Below, one piece after another: positions 10,293 through 18,392 of a stretch of DNA of 64,000 nucleotides. The first letter of the stretch is position 1, and every line of letters begins with the position of its first letter. A model generated the notes under the pieces. It worked only from the letters and a program-made list of their open reading frames with translations, did no database searches and was not told where the DNA came from. A program made the position numbers and the translations under genes. The stretch comes from an uncultured Sphingorhabdus sp. (lineage in GTDB: Bacteria; Pseudomonadota; Alphaproteobacteria; Sphingomonadales; Sphingomonadaceae), in NCBI GenBank assembly GCA_947501885.1, contig CANMXN010000002.1:310001-374000 (forward strand), given 5' to 3'.

Positions 10293-10969
10293 TTTGGATA
10301 CGTATATTTATAGGGACAATGTTGTTCTGTAATGCCTGTACTATCAGTGCAGATGAATCACATAGTGATTTAATGGCAGACCAATTCATAGATATGCGCT
10401 CTGGGATTGAATGTATAGATAATGCAGAATCCGGCAGTAATAGTAGAGATGTGGTCAATACTTGTCTTGGAATGAATTATTCTGGTTCAGCAATACCCTC
10501 TTTGAATCCAGACGATCCTAATTCCATTCGTTTTCATGCTTGGATTTTATGGGTTTCTGTTAAAAATTTTGAAGCACTTGGATTTAACAAACCTTCTTAT
10601 ACTGATTGGGATCAAGCCGTGAGTTTTGCTCAATGTATCGAATCCGCAGCTAAAATGGATGATGGTTTCTTTAGTGGAGACAACCTTGTTGTCATGGAAG
10701 CCCTTAGTTCAGCTAATAAGACTTGTAGCGAACATCCTTTGTCGTCGTATAGTTCTACAGGAACAGTTTTAGATCGTAAGCATCCAAAATATTCTAGCAA
10801 AATATTAGCATCCACCCTCTCTAGATTATCCATTATTTCTGCGTTGATTAAGGCCGATGCATGTCCAATACTTAAACCAGAATGTCTTCCTTCACCTCAG
10901 GTTTCGCCTAGAAGAACTGAAGATGTACCAGTCCCAACAACTTCCTCTAAATCAAATTCATCAGAATGA
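10289..10969 (+). CDS. Unknown exported protein inserted between sufB and sufC
   Basis: I do not recognise this 226-residue protein. A GTG at 10289 overlaps the sufB stop (GTGA), so coupled translation is plausible; an ATG at 10319 would remove most of the hydrophobic N-terminus. The first 17 residues look like a signal peptide ending FCNAC, a poor lipobox. The mature part is rich in Ser, Asp and Asn and has several cysteines, and the tail (from about 200) is Pro/Ser/Thr rich. Base and codon use are more AT-rich than sufB and sufC. It ends 13 bp before sufC. No SUF-related motif is visible, so it is probably a later insertion that kept the operon intact. Confidence 0.65.
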   Translation: MIWIRIFIGTMLFCNACTISADESHSDLMADQFIDMRSGIECIDNAESGSNSRDVVNTCLGMNYSGSAIPSLNPDDPNSIRFHAWILWVSVKNFEALGFNKPSYTDWDQAVSFAQCIESAAKMDDGFFSGDNLVVMEALSSANKTCSEHPLSSYSSTGTVLDRKHPKYSSKILASTLSRLSIISALIKADACPILKPECLPSPQVSPRRTEDVPVPTTSSKSNSSE

Positions 10970-10982
10970 ATGAAAGAAAATA

Positions 10983-11798
10983 ATGTTAAAAATTGAAAAT
11001 TTACAGGCCAATGTTGGCGATACACAAATTCTAAAAGGTCTCTCGCTCACCATTAATGCGGGTGAAGTTCACGCGATTATGGGCCCCAATGGTGCAGGTA
11101 AATCAACACTGGCCTATACACTCGGCGGTCGCCCCAATTATGAAGTCACCGATGGCTCGGTCGCATTCACAACATCCGTTCATGCTGAGCCTGTCGAAGT
11201 ACAAGCAGATGACCCTTCGACAAGCTCAGGGCGAACGGATCAGACATTGGATTTGCTAGATATGGACCCGCATGAGCGTGCGGCGGCGGGCATATTTCTT
11301 GGTTTTCAATATCCGGTTGAAATCCCCGGTGTTTCCAATCTGCAATTTTTGCGCGAGAGCCTGAATGCACAGCGCAAGGTTCGCGGTGAAGACCCGCTAT
11401 CGGGTGCGGAATTTATCAAGCTTGCTAAAGAAAAAGCAGGCTTGCTGAAAATGGATATGGAGATGCTGAAACGCGCCGTTAATGTTGGCTTTTCTGGCGG
11501 CGAGAAAAAGCGCAATGAGATGGTGCAAATGGGTATCATTGATCCCAAACTTGCCATATTAGATGAAACCGACAGCGGCCTTGATATTGATGCACTGCGC
11601 ATTGTTGGCGATGGTATCAACAGCATCATGCGAAAGCCTGACAAGGCCGTATTGCTGATTACACATTATCAACGTTTGCTGGATTTGGTGAAGCCTGATT
11701 ATGTGCATGTCTTGGCGAATGGCAAGATTGTTAAAACGGGCGGTGCGGAATTGGCACTCGAACTCGAAGAACATGGTTATGAGGCAGTAGCAGCGTGA
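10983..11798 (+). CDS. sufC: SUF ABC-type ATPase SufC with an in-frame inserted peptide
   Basis: ATPase that drives the SufBCD scaffold. Walker A is GPNGAGKS at 34-41, the Q-loop segment FQYPVEIPGVSN is intact, the signature is SGGEKKRNE, and Walker B is LAILDETDSGLD. The protein has 271 residues, about 22 more than I expect for SufC. The excess lies at about residues 64-87, between TDGSVAF and LDLLDMDPHERA, where other SufC proteins join directly. The extra codons are exactly a palindromic repeat (see 11174-11240). The site is a surface loop between Walker A and the Q-loop, so activity is probably kept. The gene overlaps sufD by 4 bp. Confidence 0.95.
   Translation: MLKIENLQANVGDTQILKGLSLTINAGEVHAIMGPNGAGKSTLAYTLGGRPNYEVTDGSVAFTTSVHAEPVEVQADDPSTSSGRTDQTLDLLDMDPHERAAAGIFLGFQYPVEIPGVSNLQFLRESLNAQRKVRGEDPLSGAEFIKLAKEKAGLLKMDMEMLKRAVNVGFSGGEKKRNEMVQMGIIDPKLAILDETDSGLDIDALRIVGDGINSIMRKPDKAVLLITHYQRLLDLVKPDYVHVLANGKIVKTGGAELALELEEHGYEAVAA
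11174..11240. repeat. Palindromic repeat pair inside sufC
   Basis: Two inverted arms of about 26 bp lie at 11174-11199 and 11215-11240, around a 15-bp centre. The left arm reads ATCCGTTCATGCTGAGCC then TGTCGAAG, and the right arm starts CTTCGACAAGCTCAGG and ends GAACGGAT. They pair over nearly their whole length, so the RNA would form a long hairpin. The sequence resembles a dispersed palindrome I recall as frequent in sphingomonad and related genomes. It is translated as a Ser/Asp/Glu-rich peptide (HAEPVEV, then STSSGRT) without a stop. Confidence 0.85.
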
Positions 11799-12544
11799 AC
11801 GCACTACCAACAAAACGCGATGAATCATGGCGCTATGCCGATTTGGAACTGCTTGCTGATGTATGGCAAGACGTGCCTACGCCAGAGCAAATCACCGTCA
11901 AAGCGGGTGAAAGCATGACACGTCAAATCTCTGAAATCCCAATCATTGGGAATGGCGTTGCAATTGCTAATCTGGATGTGACGATTGAGGATGGCGCGAT
12001 TTTTACGCTGCATGTTTTAGCGGCGGGCGCGCAATATGGGCGTATCAATATCAAAACCACTTTGGGCAAAGGCAGTCATTTTGAATTGGGCGGCGCTATC
12101 CTTGGAGGTGGCGATCAGACACTGGAAATTGTGACGGAAACCATTCATGCGAAACCCGATGCCACATCAAACCAAGTGGTGCGCAGCGTGCTTAGTGGAA
12201 AAGCCACTGGTACATTTATGGGTAAGGTACATGTAGCCCGTGATGCACAGCGCACTGACGCCGAACAGTCGGTCAAATCTATGCTGCTCGATCGCAGCGC
12301 AACCGCGAATAACAAGCCTGAGCTAGAAATTTTCGCCGATGATGTTTTATGTGCGCATGGCGCAACCGTGGGCGAGCTGGATAAAGAAGCACTCTTTTAT
12401 ATGGCGAGCCGCGGATTAGACCCAGAAACGTCCAAGCGTTTGATGCTGCAAGCCTTCATTGGCGATGCTTTTGTTTCGGCAGGGGACGATGCGCGTGAAG
12501 CAATTGAGAGCAAAGCATTGGCGATATTGGAGGGACTATCTTGA
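11795..12544 (+). CDS. sufD: Fe-S cluster scaffold subunit SufD (short form)
   Basis: Partner of SufB in the SufBC2D scaffold. It starts with a GTG overlapping the sufC stop by 4 bp (GTGA) and begins NALPTKRDESWRYADLE, the usual SufD opening. The C-terminal beta-helix and helical region shows KPELEIFADDVLCAHGATVGELDKEALFYMASRGLD, the conserved SufD end containing the functional histidine. At 249 residues it is much shorter than E. coli SufD but close to what I expect for sphingomonads. After it, a 130-bp gap with a dispersed repeat separates it from sufS. Confidence 0.95.
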   Translation: MNALPTKRDESWRYADLELLADVWQDVPTPEQITVKAGESMTRQISEIPIIGNGVAIANLDVTIEDGAIFTLHVLAAGAQYGRINIKTTLGKGSHFELGGAILGGGDQTLEIVTETIHAKPDATSNQVVRSVLSGKATGTFMGKVHVARDAQRTDAEQSVKSMLLDRSATANNKPELEIFADDVLCAHGATVGELDKEALFYMASRGLDPETSKRLMLQAFIGDAFVSAGDDAREAIESKALAILEGLS

Positions 12545-12570
12545 TTGCATATTCACACCTCTTACACCTT

Positions 12571-12660
12571 CGTCATGCTGAATTTATTTCAGCATCAATG
12601 ACGCCTATAATAATATTATGTGATGCAAAATGGACCCTGAAACAAGTTCAAGGTGACAGG
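12571..12660. repeat. Two facing dispersed palindromes between sufD and sufS
   Basis: The first unit, 12571-12596, is CGTCATGCTGAA followed by TTTATTTCAGCATC, a palindrome with arms ATGCTGAA and TTCAGCAT. The second unit, about 12631-12657, reads TGGACCCTGAAACAAGTTCA then AGGTGAC, and is the same element in reverse orientation and diverged. Such facing pairs resemble BIME/REP units. The same family is found after sufA (15306-15390). It may act as an mRNA processing or attenuation point between sufBCD and sufS. Confidence 0.7.
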
Positions 12661-12677
12661 TCCCCTTGGGTATTATT

Positions 12678-13886
12678 ATGAACGCATCAGTTATCATAAA
12701 ATCACAGCGTGATGATTTCCCTGGCATTGATGCCGATTGGCATTATTTGGATACAGCGGCCACCGCGCAAAAGCCAAAGGCGGTTTTGGACGCGATAGCA
12801 CGCGCTTATGGCCCTGATTATGCAACTGTACATCGCGGCGTTTATGCACGCAGCGCCAATATGACGATGGCTTATGAAGCGGCGCGCAAGCGCGTAGCAA
12901 AATTCCTGAACGCTTCATCGGACAGCGAGATTATCTTCACATCGGGCGCCACTGACAGTATTAATTTGGTAGCGGAAAGCTGGTGCTGTGAAAATATTGG
13001 TGCGGGTGACCGCATCATGCTCTCACAATTAGAACATCATAGCAATATCGTACCTTGGCAATTGGCTGCGCAATATATGGGCGCGCAAATCGATGTTGCA
13101 CCGCTTACCGAAGATGGTCAAGTCGATCTAGATTGGATTGAAGCCAATATAACCGAAAAGCATAAGTTGGTAGCGCTTGCTCATGTATCCAATGTATTGG
13201 GCAGCTTGTTAGATGCCAAACGCGCTGAGAAAATAGCGCATGGCGTTGGTGCGAAATTATTGCTCGATGGTTGCCAAGCCGCACCGCGCGTTAAAGTCGA
13301 TGTACAAGAATTGGGCTGCGACTTTTATGTTTTTTCAGGTCACAAATTATACGGCCCCACTGGCATTGGGGTGCTCTGGGCGCCTTATGCAATATTAGAT
13401 TCTATGCCGCCTTGGAAGGGCGGAGGGTCAATGATTGATAGGGTGAGTTTTGAAGGCACAAGTTTTGCACCACCGCCTGGTAAATTTGAAGCAGGAACCC
13501 CGCATATCGCAGGAGTCATGGGGTTAGATGCTGCCATACAATATGTGCAAGACATTGGTATTGAGAATATTAGCGCCCATGAGAATAAGATGCTGGCCGA
13601 TGCCCGCGATGCGCTTCGCAATATTAATAGCGTCAAACTTTTTGGTCCTGAGAATAGTATGGGTATATTAAGTTTTGCCATAGGCGATGTGCATCCGCAT
13701 GATGTCGCCACGATATTAGATGAGGGCGGCGTTGCCATTCGGGCGGGGCATCATTGCGCCCAGCCATTGATGGAGTATTTGGATGTGCCAGCGACTGCAC
13801 GCGCTAGCTTTGGCATATATAGCGATGAGAGCGATATTGAGGCCTTAGTCAAAGGCGTTGAAAGAGTAAGAAAGATTTTCGGATGA
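12678..13886 (+). CDS. sufS: Cysteine desulfurase SufS
   Basis: PLP enzyme that takes sulfur from cysteine for cluster assembly. From the ATG at 12678 it has 402 residues. The PLP lysine is about K223 in FSGHKLYGPTG. The active-site cysteine is about C360 in IRAGHHCAQP. The HHSNIVPWQ block and TSGATDSIN are typical of group II desulfurases. A TTG at 12666 is a possible earlier start adding four residues. No sufE is in the window, so the sulfur acceptor must be encoded elsewhere. It is separated from sufD by repeats and overlaps sufT by 4 bp. Confidence 0.96.
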   Translation: MNASVIIKSQRDDFPGIDADWHYLDTAATAQKPKAVLDAIARAYGPDYATVHRGVYARSANMTMAYEAARKRVAKFLNASSDSEIIFTSGATDSINLVAESWCCENIGAGDRIMLSQLEHHSNIVPWQLAAQYMGAQIDVAPLTEDGQVDLDWIEANITEKHKLVALAHVSNVLGSLLDAKRAEKIAHGVGAKLLLDGCQAAPRVKVDVQELGCDFYVFSGHKLYGPTGIGVLWAPYAILDSMPPWKGGGSMIDRVSFEGTSFAPPPGKFEAGTPHIAGVMGLDAAIQYVQDIGIENISAHENKMLADARDALRNINSVKLFGPENSMGILSFAIGDVHPHDVATILDEGGVAIRAGHHCAQPLMEYLDVPATARASFGIYSDESDIEALVKGVERVRKIFG

Positions 13887-14446
13887 CAGAGACACGCAAA
13901 TTTGAAATCGAAGAGGTAGAAAGCGTCGATGCGCCGCCAAAGGTGCGCGTTGCGGATATGCCAGAGCATATTATTGCTCCCTCACCTGTAGAGGCTGAGG
14001 CTATGCAAAATAGTGAAATTACATCTGCAACTACCCCAGAAACTAACACTGAAACTGTATCCGATAAACTCGAACGCAAACGCGATTATTTAGAAGGATT
14101 TTTGGCACAGAAACCAAGCGAGCCTGATCCGAATAGCAGCGGCGGCGCGCTTTATGATGCGGTAATTGACACACTAAAGTCCATCTATGACCCTGAAATC
14201 CCTGTTAATATCTATGACCTTGGGTTGATCTATGGTGTGGAAATTACCCCTGATAATCATGCAATAGTCACCATGACGCTCACTACGCCGCATTGCCCCG
14301 TAGCCGAGAGCATGCCTGGCGAGATTGAAATGCAAGTCGGCAGCGTTCCAGGCGTTGGCCATAGCGAGGTGAATTTGGTGTGGGACCCGCCTTGGGACCC
14401 GCAAAAAATGAGCGATGAAGCCAAGTTGGAACTGGGCATGTTATGA
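13883..14446 (+). CDS. sufT: SUF-associated MIP18/DUF59 protein SufT
   Basis: Fe-S maturation factor of the DUF59 (MIP18) family. The first 90 residues are an acidic, low-complexity extension; the domain begins near YDAVIDTLKSIYDPEIPVNI at about residue 91. It carries the DPEIPVNIYDLGLIYGV motif and the conserved cysteine in MTLTTPHCPVAESMP. The gene overlaps sufS and the downstream acetyltransferase gene by 4 bp each. Established work on SufT describes a role in cluster maturation under high demand; its exact role here is inferred from position. Confidence 0.92.
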   Translation: MTETRKFEIEEVESVDAPPKVRVADMPEHIIAPSPVEAEAMQNSEITSATTPETNTETVSDKLERKRDYLEGFLAQKPSEPDPNSSGGALYDAVIDTLKSIYDPEIPVNIYDLGLIYGVEITPDNHAIVTMTLTTPHCPVAESMPGEIEMQVGSVPGVGHSEVNLVWDPPWDPQKMSDEAKLELGML

Positions 14447-14904
14447 GCGCAATCACGATCATCGAAGCTGACTATAATAATCCGGAACATGGTGATGCAA
14501 TCGTTGCGCTGCTTCGGGCCTATGCCATGGACCCAATGGGCGGCGGTGAAGACTTGCCCAAGGATGTGCAAAACAACCTAGTTACAGGCATGGCGAAAAG
14601 CAATGCTTTTACCATATTGGCCCATGATGGCGATAAAGCGGTCGGCATCGCCAATTGCTTTTGGGGCTTTTCCACATTTAAAGCACGGCCTCTGATTAAC
14701 ATCCATGATGTGGCGGTGCATCAGGATTATCGCGGGCAAGGCATTGGCCGAGCCTTATTCACCGAGATAGAGACAATAGCGCGCGATCAAGGAGCGTGCA
14801 AAATCACCCTAGAAGTGCTAATGCATAATGAAAATGCCAAGGCACTCTATGCATCGCTTGGCTATTCAGGTGATTACCATTTTTGGCAAAAGGATATGAC
14901 ATGA
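14443..14904 (+). CDS. GNAT-family N-acetyltransferase
   Basis: Transfers an acyl group from acyl-CoA to an amine; substrate unknown. The 153-residue protein shows the GNAT core: INIHDVAVHQDYRGQGIGRALF, where RGQGIG is motif A for the CoA pyrophosphate, then LEVLMHNENAKALYASLGY, the motif B helix. It lies between sufT and sufA with 4-bp overlaps on both sides, so it is translated as part of the SUF operon. That coupling does not prove a role in Fe-S assembly. Confidence 0.88.
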   Translation: MSAITIIEADYNNPEHGDAIVALLRAYAMDPMGGGEDLPKDVQNNLVTGMAKSNAFTILAHDGDKAVGIANCFWGFSTFKARPLINIHDVAVHQDYRGQGIGRALFTEIETIARDQGACKITLEVLMHNENAKALYASLGYSGDYHFWQKDMT

Positions 14905-15251
14905 GCGCATTAAGAGAACGTCCAGCAGCAATTATTTTGACACCGGCCGCTGAAAAACGCGTGGCTTACTTAATGTCCAAAGCACCCGATGATGCGATAG
15001 GCGTGAAGCTTTCCACACCAAAACGTGGATGCAGCGGCCTTGCCTATAGCGTTGACTATGTCACCGAAGAAGCAAAATTTGACGAAAAGATCGAGACCAG
15101 CGACGGCACATTTTATGTCGATGGTGCCAGCGTGCTCTATCTGATTGGTTCGACTATGGACTGGGAAGAAGATGATTTTGTCGCAGGTTTCACATTCAAC
15201 AATCCCAATGCCAAAGGCGCGTGCGGATGCGGCGAAAGCTTTATGGTTTGA
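14901..15251 (+). CDS. sufA: Fe-S cluster carrier SufA (A-type)
   Basis: A-type carrier that passes clusters to target proteins. The start is the ATG at 14901, overlapping the upstream stop (ATGA), which gives 116 residues; the longer frame from 14883 is ignored. The three cluster cysteines are present: one in KRGCSGLAY and two in the terminal CGCGESF. It opens with ITLTPAA-like IILTPAAEKRV. It is the last gene of the SUF operon, followed by dispersed repeats and a hairpin. Confidence 0.95.
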   Translation: MSALRERPAAIILTPAAEKRVAYLMSKAPDDAIGVKLSTPKRGCSGLAYSVDYVTEEAKFDEKIETSDGTFYVDGASVLYLIGSTMDWEEDDFVAGFTFNNPNAKGACGCGESFMV

Positions 15252-15305
15252 GGGTTTCGGCCAAAGTAATAGTTTGACCAATTTAAGGTAATAAACTTAT
15301 AATTT

Positions 15306-15390
15306 CGTCATCCTGAATTTATTTCAGGATCTATTTAAGGTATAAAGTTCCTGCGTTAAATAGATGCTGAACCAACTTCAGCATAACGGG
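15306..15390. repeat. Facing dispersed palindromes after sufA
   Basis: The first unit, 15306-15331, is CGTCATCCTGAA followed by TTTATTTCAGGATC, with arms ATCCTGAA and TTCAGGAT. The second, about 15363-15388, reads GATGCTGAACCAACTTCAGC then ATAACG and is the reverse-orientation counterpart. The layout mirrors the pair at 12571-12660. Together with the next repeat, it fills most of the non-coding gap 15252-15570. Confidence 0.7.
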
Positions 15391-15451
15391 TTATAGTCTT
15401 AATCTATAGCTTTTAATATCGGTCGTTGAATTCCCCGCTTAATAGCACTCA

Positions 15452-15480
15452 CTGGATTCCAGCCTACACGGGAATGACGA
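15452..15480. repeat. Dispersed repeat, ATTCC/GGAAT type
   Basis: The unit reads CTGGATTCCAGCCTACACGG then GAATGACGA, with short inverted arms ATTCC and GGAAT. It ends in AATGACG like the other elements here and resembles a third dispersed repeat type that I recall from sphingomonad genomes. No coding potential. Confidence 0.6.
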
Positions 15481-15513
15481 AAGTGTTTGCACATTCCCAT
15501 CAAATACAAAAAC

Positions 15514-15534
15514 CCCAGACGCTCTCACGCTGGG
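15514..15534 (-). terminator. Intrinsic terminator of the autotransporter gene
   Basis: On the minus strand CCCAGCG, a 6-base loop and CG(T)CTGGG form a 7-bp stem with one bulged base, followed by GGTTTTTG. It lies 37 bp after the autotransporter stop. The plus strand also has a T-rich stretch after the hairpin, so it may also stop transcripts from the SUF operon. Confidence 0.65.
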
Positions 15535-15570
15535 ATTTCATTTTTTCAATATCATTTTGCGTAAAGCGGA

Positions 15571-17994
15571 TTACAATCCAAAGGTAAAGCGTATTGCAGC
15601 GCCAATATCATCGGGGGCATTTTCAAAATGTCCAGGCTCTTGGCGATAGAAGATATTGGTAGAAATTGATCCACCGATGAAAGGAAAGAAATAGGATATT
15701 TCGCTGGCGATTTCGCGTCCTTGCGGTGCGAGATTCAACTGACGTATCCCAAATGTTGCACTTTCCGTTTCGAAATCAAAACTCACAGGAACATTCAGGT
15801 TTAATCCGCCACTGGTCACGCGAGTTGGCTGTGCAATACGAAGTCCAATGCGGTCATAGCCTCTAAACAAACCAGACTTTATCACATCGAACGAAAAGCT
15901 ATTGCTGCGGATTTGGCCGCTTCCATCAATCGTGCCGCCACTATTTAATGTGCTGCGTGCATCGGTCCATGCCTCACGCCATGCCCCACCAAAACTAATC
16001 TCATTGCTAATATTCCAGCGAGCATTGGCATTTAAAAATATACTGCTAGCTCCGCCGCGACCAATCACGCTGCTAAAGCGCGAACCCAATACCGTTTCTT
16101 CTTCATCCAAGAAATTAGCACCAAGCGATAGCCATGCTTTGCCTAGGGCGCGATCAATGTTCACACCAAAATTATTATAACCATAACGATTGTTACGTGC
16201 GCGTCCAAATTGAAATTCAGAACGTTCAAACAAACGTGCTTCGCCTGATTCCGCACTAACCGTCACTCCGAAGCCATTGATATTTTGACGTAGCGCAAGT
16301 GCGCCATTGGCACTGCGTGTAAAGCCTGCATCATTATTAGCATCACGGGCGATTAAAAAGCTACCCCCGCCTTGACGTTGCAATGCGGCCAATTGGGTTT
16401 GTGCGCTCTGACGAATACCCAGACTGAAACTGGTGTTTTTTGCCAATTGTGCCGTGACACGTCCCGCAAGAATACGCGCCGCAGCTTGATCACGCTCAGA
16501 CAAGTTAAGGCCGCTTAGGGGTTGATCATTGCCAGGGGCGATAGAAAAGGCTATTTGCGCTGGCCCAGCGTTAAGCGACACGGCACGCCCTTTATTAGTT
16601 AAACCTTGCGTCAACCTTGGCTGCGCTTGTGCCGTAGCAATACCACTTGCAATATTAAATTCAAATGGGCGATCAAAACTATCAGTAATGAGCGCAGTTA
16701 CAGGTTCATTGGTTATACCTGCGTCTCCCGATGCTGGTCCTGTTGTTCCATTACCAGCCGTAGGGTTGACAGGCACAGCTGTACTAGCCAGCGATGTTGT
16801 ACCAATAGGTTGGAATGCTGAGGCAATATTTAATATACCCCGGCCAAAGACTTCATCCGTCCCAGCATCGCCAGCATCATCAGCAGATTGTAGCAATATA
16901 TTGACAATCTCTATACCTGTTAAATTTGGAAATGCTTGTGCAAGTAAAGCAGCAGCCCCTGAAATTTGCGGTGCTGAGAATGATGTCCCGTTGAAGACAT
17001 TCACAAATGTTTGACCATCCATCATAAATGTGAAAATCTCATCATCTTCAAACCGACAGCAAATTCTAGATCCTAATGCAGACAATACAGAATCTTGAGA
17101 ATTACCCGCACGGTTACTAAAATCAGAAATTTCTCTATCATCGGTTACGGATGTTGAGATAATCACATTACCATTGCCATTTGCCAAAATAGCTTGAGCA
17201 AAAGGACTTGGGTTATCAGGGTCAAAATCTGGTTCTTCATCAGGATCAGGGTTGCCCTCATTACCAGCAGAAACTACTAGCACAATACCAGCGGCACTTG
17301 CACGCCGGATAGCATTCGCCAAAGCTGGGCTAACCCCGCCAGGCCCACCCAATGATATGTTAACGATACGGGCACCTGCATCCGTTGCAGCATTTAAAGC
17401 CGTCGTCAATGTTGCATTGTTGAAGGTACAGCCAGGTTCATCATCACCAGTTCCTTCACAAGTCCCATCGGTATCGCTGCGCAAAGTTAATATTGTCGAA
17501 TCAAATGCAATCCCATGAATACCGCTACCATCCCTTGCAGCACCAATAACGCGCGATACTGTTGCGCCATGGCCATCCAGAGTTTGCAAGCCGCGATTTA
17601 AACCAGTTGCATCGATCGAGTCAGGGGATATTCTTCCCGTGAAATTGCTGCTGTCAGGATTAATGCCAGTGTCGATAACGCCAACAATAATTCCTGCACC
17701 AGTCGCCCCAACTTCATAGGCCGCAATAGCGCCATGAAATTCTGGGCCATCAGAACGGCGAAACTCAGCCGTATTAAAATTTGTTCCTGGCGGCGGCGGC
17801 ATAGTCACTGGACCAGGCGGTGGCGGAGGAGGTGGTGGTGGTGGTGGTGGCGGAGGTGGTGGTGGCGTGGTTGGCGGAGAAATTGGTGGCGCACTCGGAC
17901 TAGACGTAGTTGCTCCACCGCCGCATGCCGACAGTGCCAATATTGTAATCAGTGATGTACTAAGAATTAAGCTTCTTTTGATATTTTTTTTCAT
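15571..17994 (-). CDS. Subtilisin-like (S8) autotransporter lipoprotein
   Basis: Surface protease. Numbered from an in-frame codon at 18018, the lipobox LSAC is at about 32, followed by a linker with 17 consecutive prolines (52-68). The S8 domain carries the triad D116 (VIDTG), H150 (DGHGATVS) and S346 (NGTSFSAP). The C-terminal third (about 540-815) is an autotransporter beta-barrel ending FTFGL with the terminal aromatic. I choose the ATG at 17994 (MKKNIK); ATGs at 18000 and 18018 are alternatives. The combination of lipobox, S8 passenger and barrel matches NalP of Neisseria and SphB1 of Bordetella, which process other surface proteins. It is transcribed alone, with a terminator. Confidence 0.92.
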   Translation of the reverse strand: MKKNIKRSLILSTSLITILALSACGGGATTSSPSAPPISPPTTPPPPPPPPPPPPPPPPPGPVTMPPPPGTNFNTAEFRRSDGPEFHGAIAAYEVGATGAGIIVGVIDTGINPDSSNFTGRISPDSIDATGLNRGLQTLDGHGATVSRVIGAARDGSGIHGIAFDSTILTLRSDTDGTCEGTGDDEPGCTFNNATLTTALNAATDAGARIVNISLGGPGGVSPALANAIRRASAAGIVLVVSAGNEGNPDPDEEPDFDPDNPSPFAQAILANGNGNVIISTSVTDDREISDFSNRAGNSQDSVLSALGSRICCRFEDDEIFTFMMDGQTFVNVFNGTSFSAPQISGAAALLAQAFPNLTGIEIVNILLQSADDAGDAGTDEVFGRGILNIASAFQPIGTTSLASTAVPVNPTAGNGTTGPASGDAGITNEPVTALITDSFDRPFEFNIASGIATAQAQPRLTQGLTNKGRAVSLNAGPAQIAFSIAPGNDQPLSGLNLSERDQAAARILAGRVTAQLAKNTSFSLGIRQSAQTQLAALQRQGGGSFLIARDANNDAGFTRSANGALALRQNINGFGVTVSAESGEARLFERSEFQFGRARNNRYGYNNFGVNIDRALGKAWLSLGANFLDEEETVLGSRFSSVIGRGGASSIFLNANARWNISNEISFGGAWREAWTDARSTLNSGGTIDGSGQIRSNSFSFDVIKSGLFRGYDRIGLRIAQPTRVTSGGLNLNVPVSFDFETESATFGIRQLNLAPQGREIASEISYFFPFIGGSISTNIFYRQEPGHFENAPDDIGAAIRFTFGL
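17828..17866. repeat. Trinucleotide microsatellite coding for polyproline
   Basis: About 13 near-identical triplets of GGT, GGA or GGC on the plus strand encode the proline run of the autotransporter on the minus strand. Slippage would change linker length in whole residues without breaking the frame. Confidence 0.85.
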
Positions 17995-18392
17995 AACCAT
18001 ATGGCCTAACCTACGCATAGAAACCCTCAGACTCTATAATAACTCTATTTTATTAGAATATGCAAGTTTATGTATATGAAAAGCTGAATATTAAATTAAA
18101 AATTTTATCAAGCTAGCTTTAAATTGATCGATGTCTATATTTATTCAATATATTTGAAATATAGAGATTACTCACTGCACCTCTATTAGAAGGATTTGGA
18201 GAAAAGCAATATAGATCCTTGCGAGCTATCTTTTTGAAGGATAAGGCGCATAACATAGAAATAGCTAAGCAAATTATAGATTATAAGGTGAAAAGCATTG
18301 CAGCGCATATTATAAAGATAATTTTCTCAATCATAAAGTCGATAGTTTAGAAGTTTTTTGAAATAATTTTTTACAGAAGTTTGGAATATAAA
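17995..18392. other. AT-rich intergenic region before dapD
   Basis: The gap holds the promoters of two divergent genes. No convincing promoter, RNA or repeat was found. Frame analysis shows an open stretch of about 50 codons on the plus strand (about 18165-18350) ending at a TAG, but it has no ATG start, and I do not call it a gene. Confidence 0.5.

Noticed and set aside
17820-17870. Short repeated GGT units taken as a CRISPR-like array
   Set aside because: The unit is three bases with no spacers; it encodes polyproline of the autotransporter.
18165-18350. Open stretch of about 50 codons before dapD
   Set aside because: It has no start codon and no recognised similarity; AT-rich chance ORF is more likely. 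Left as a gap.
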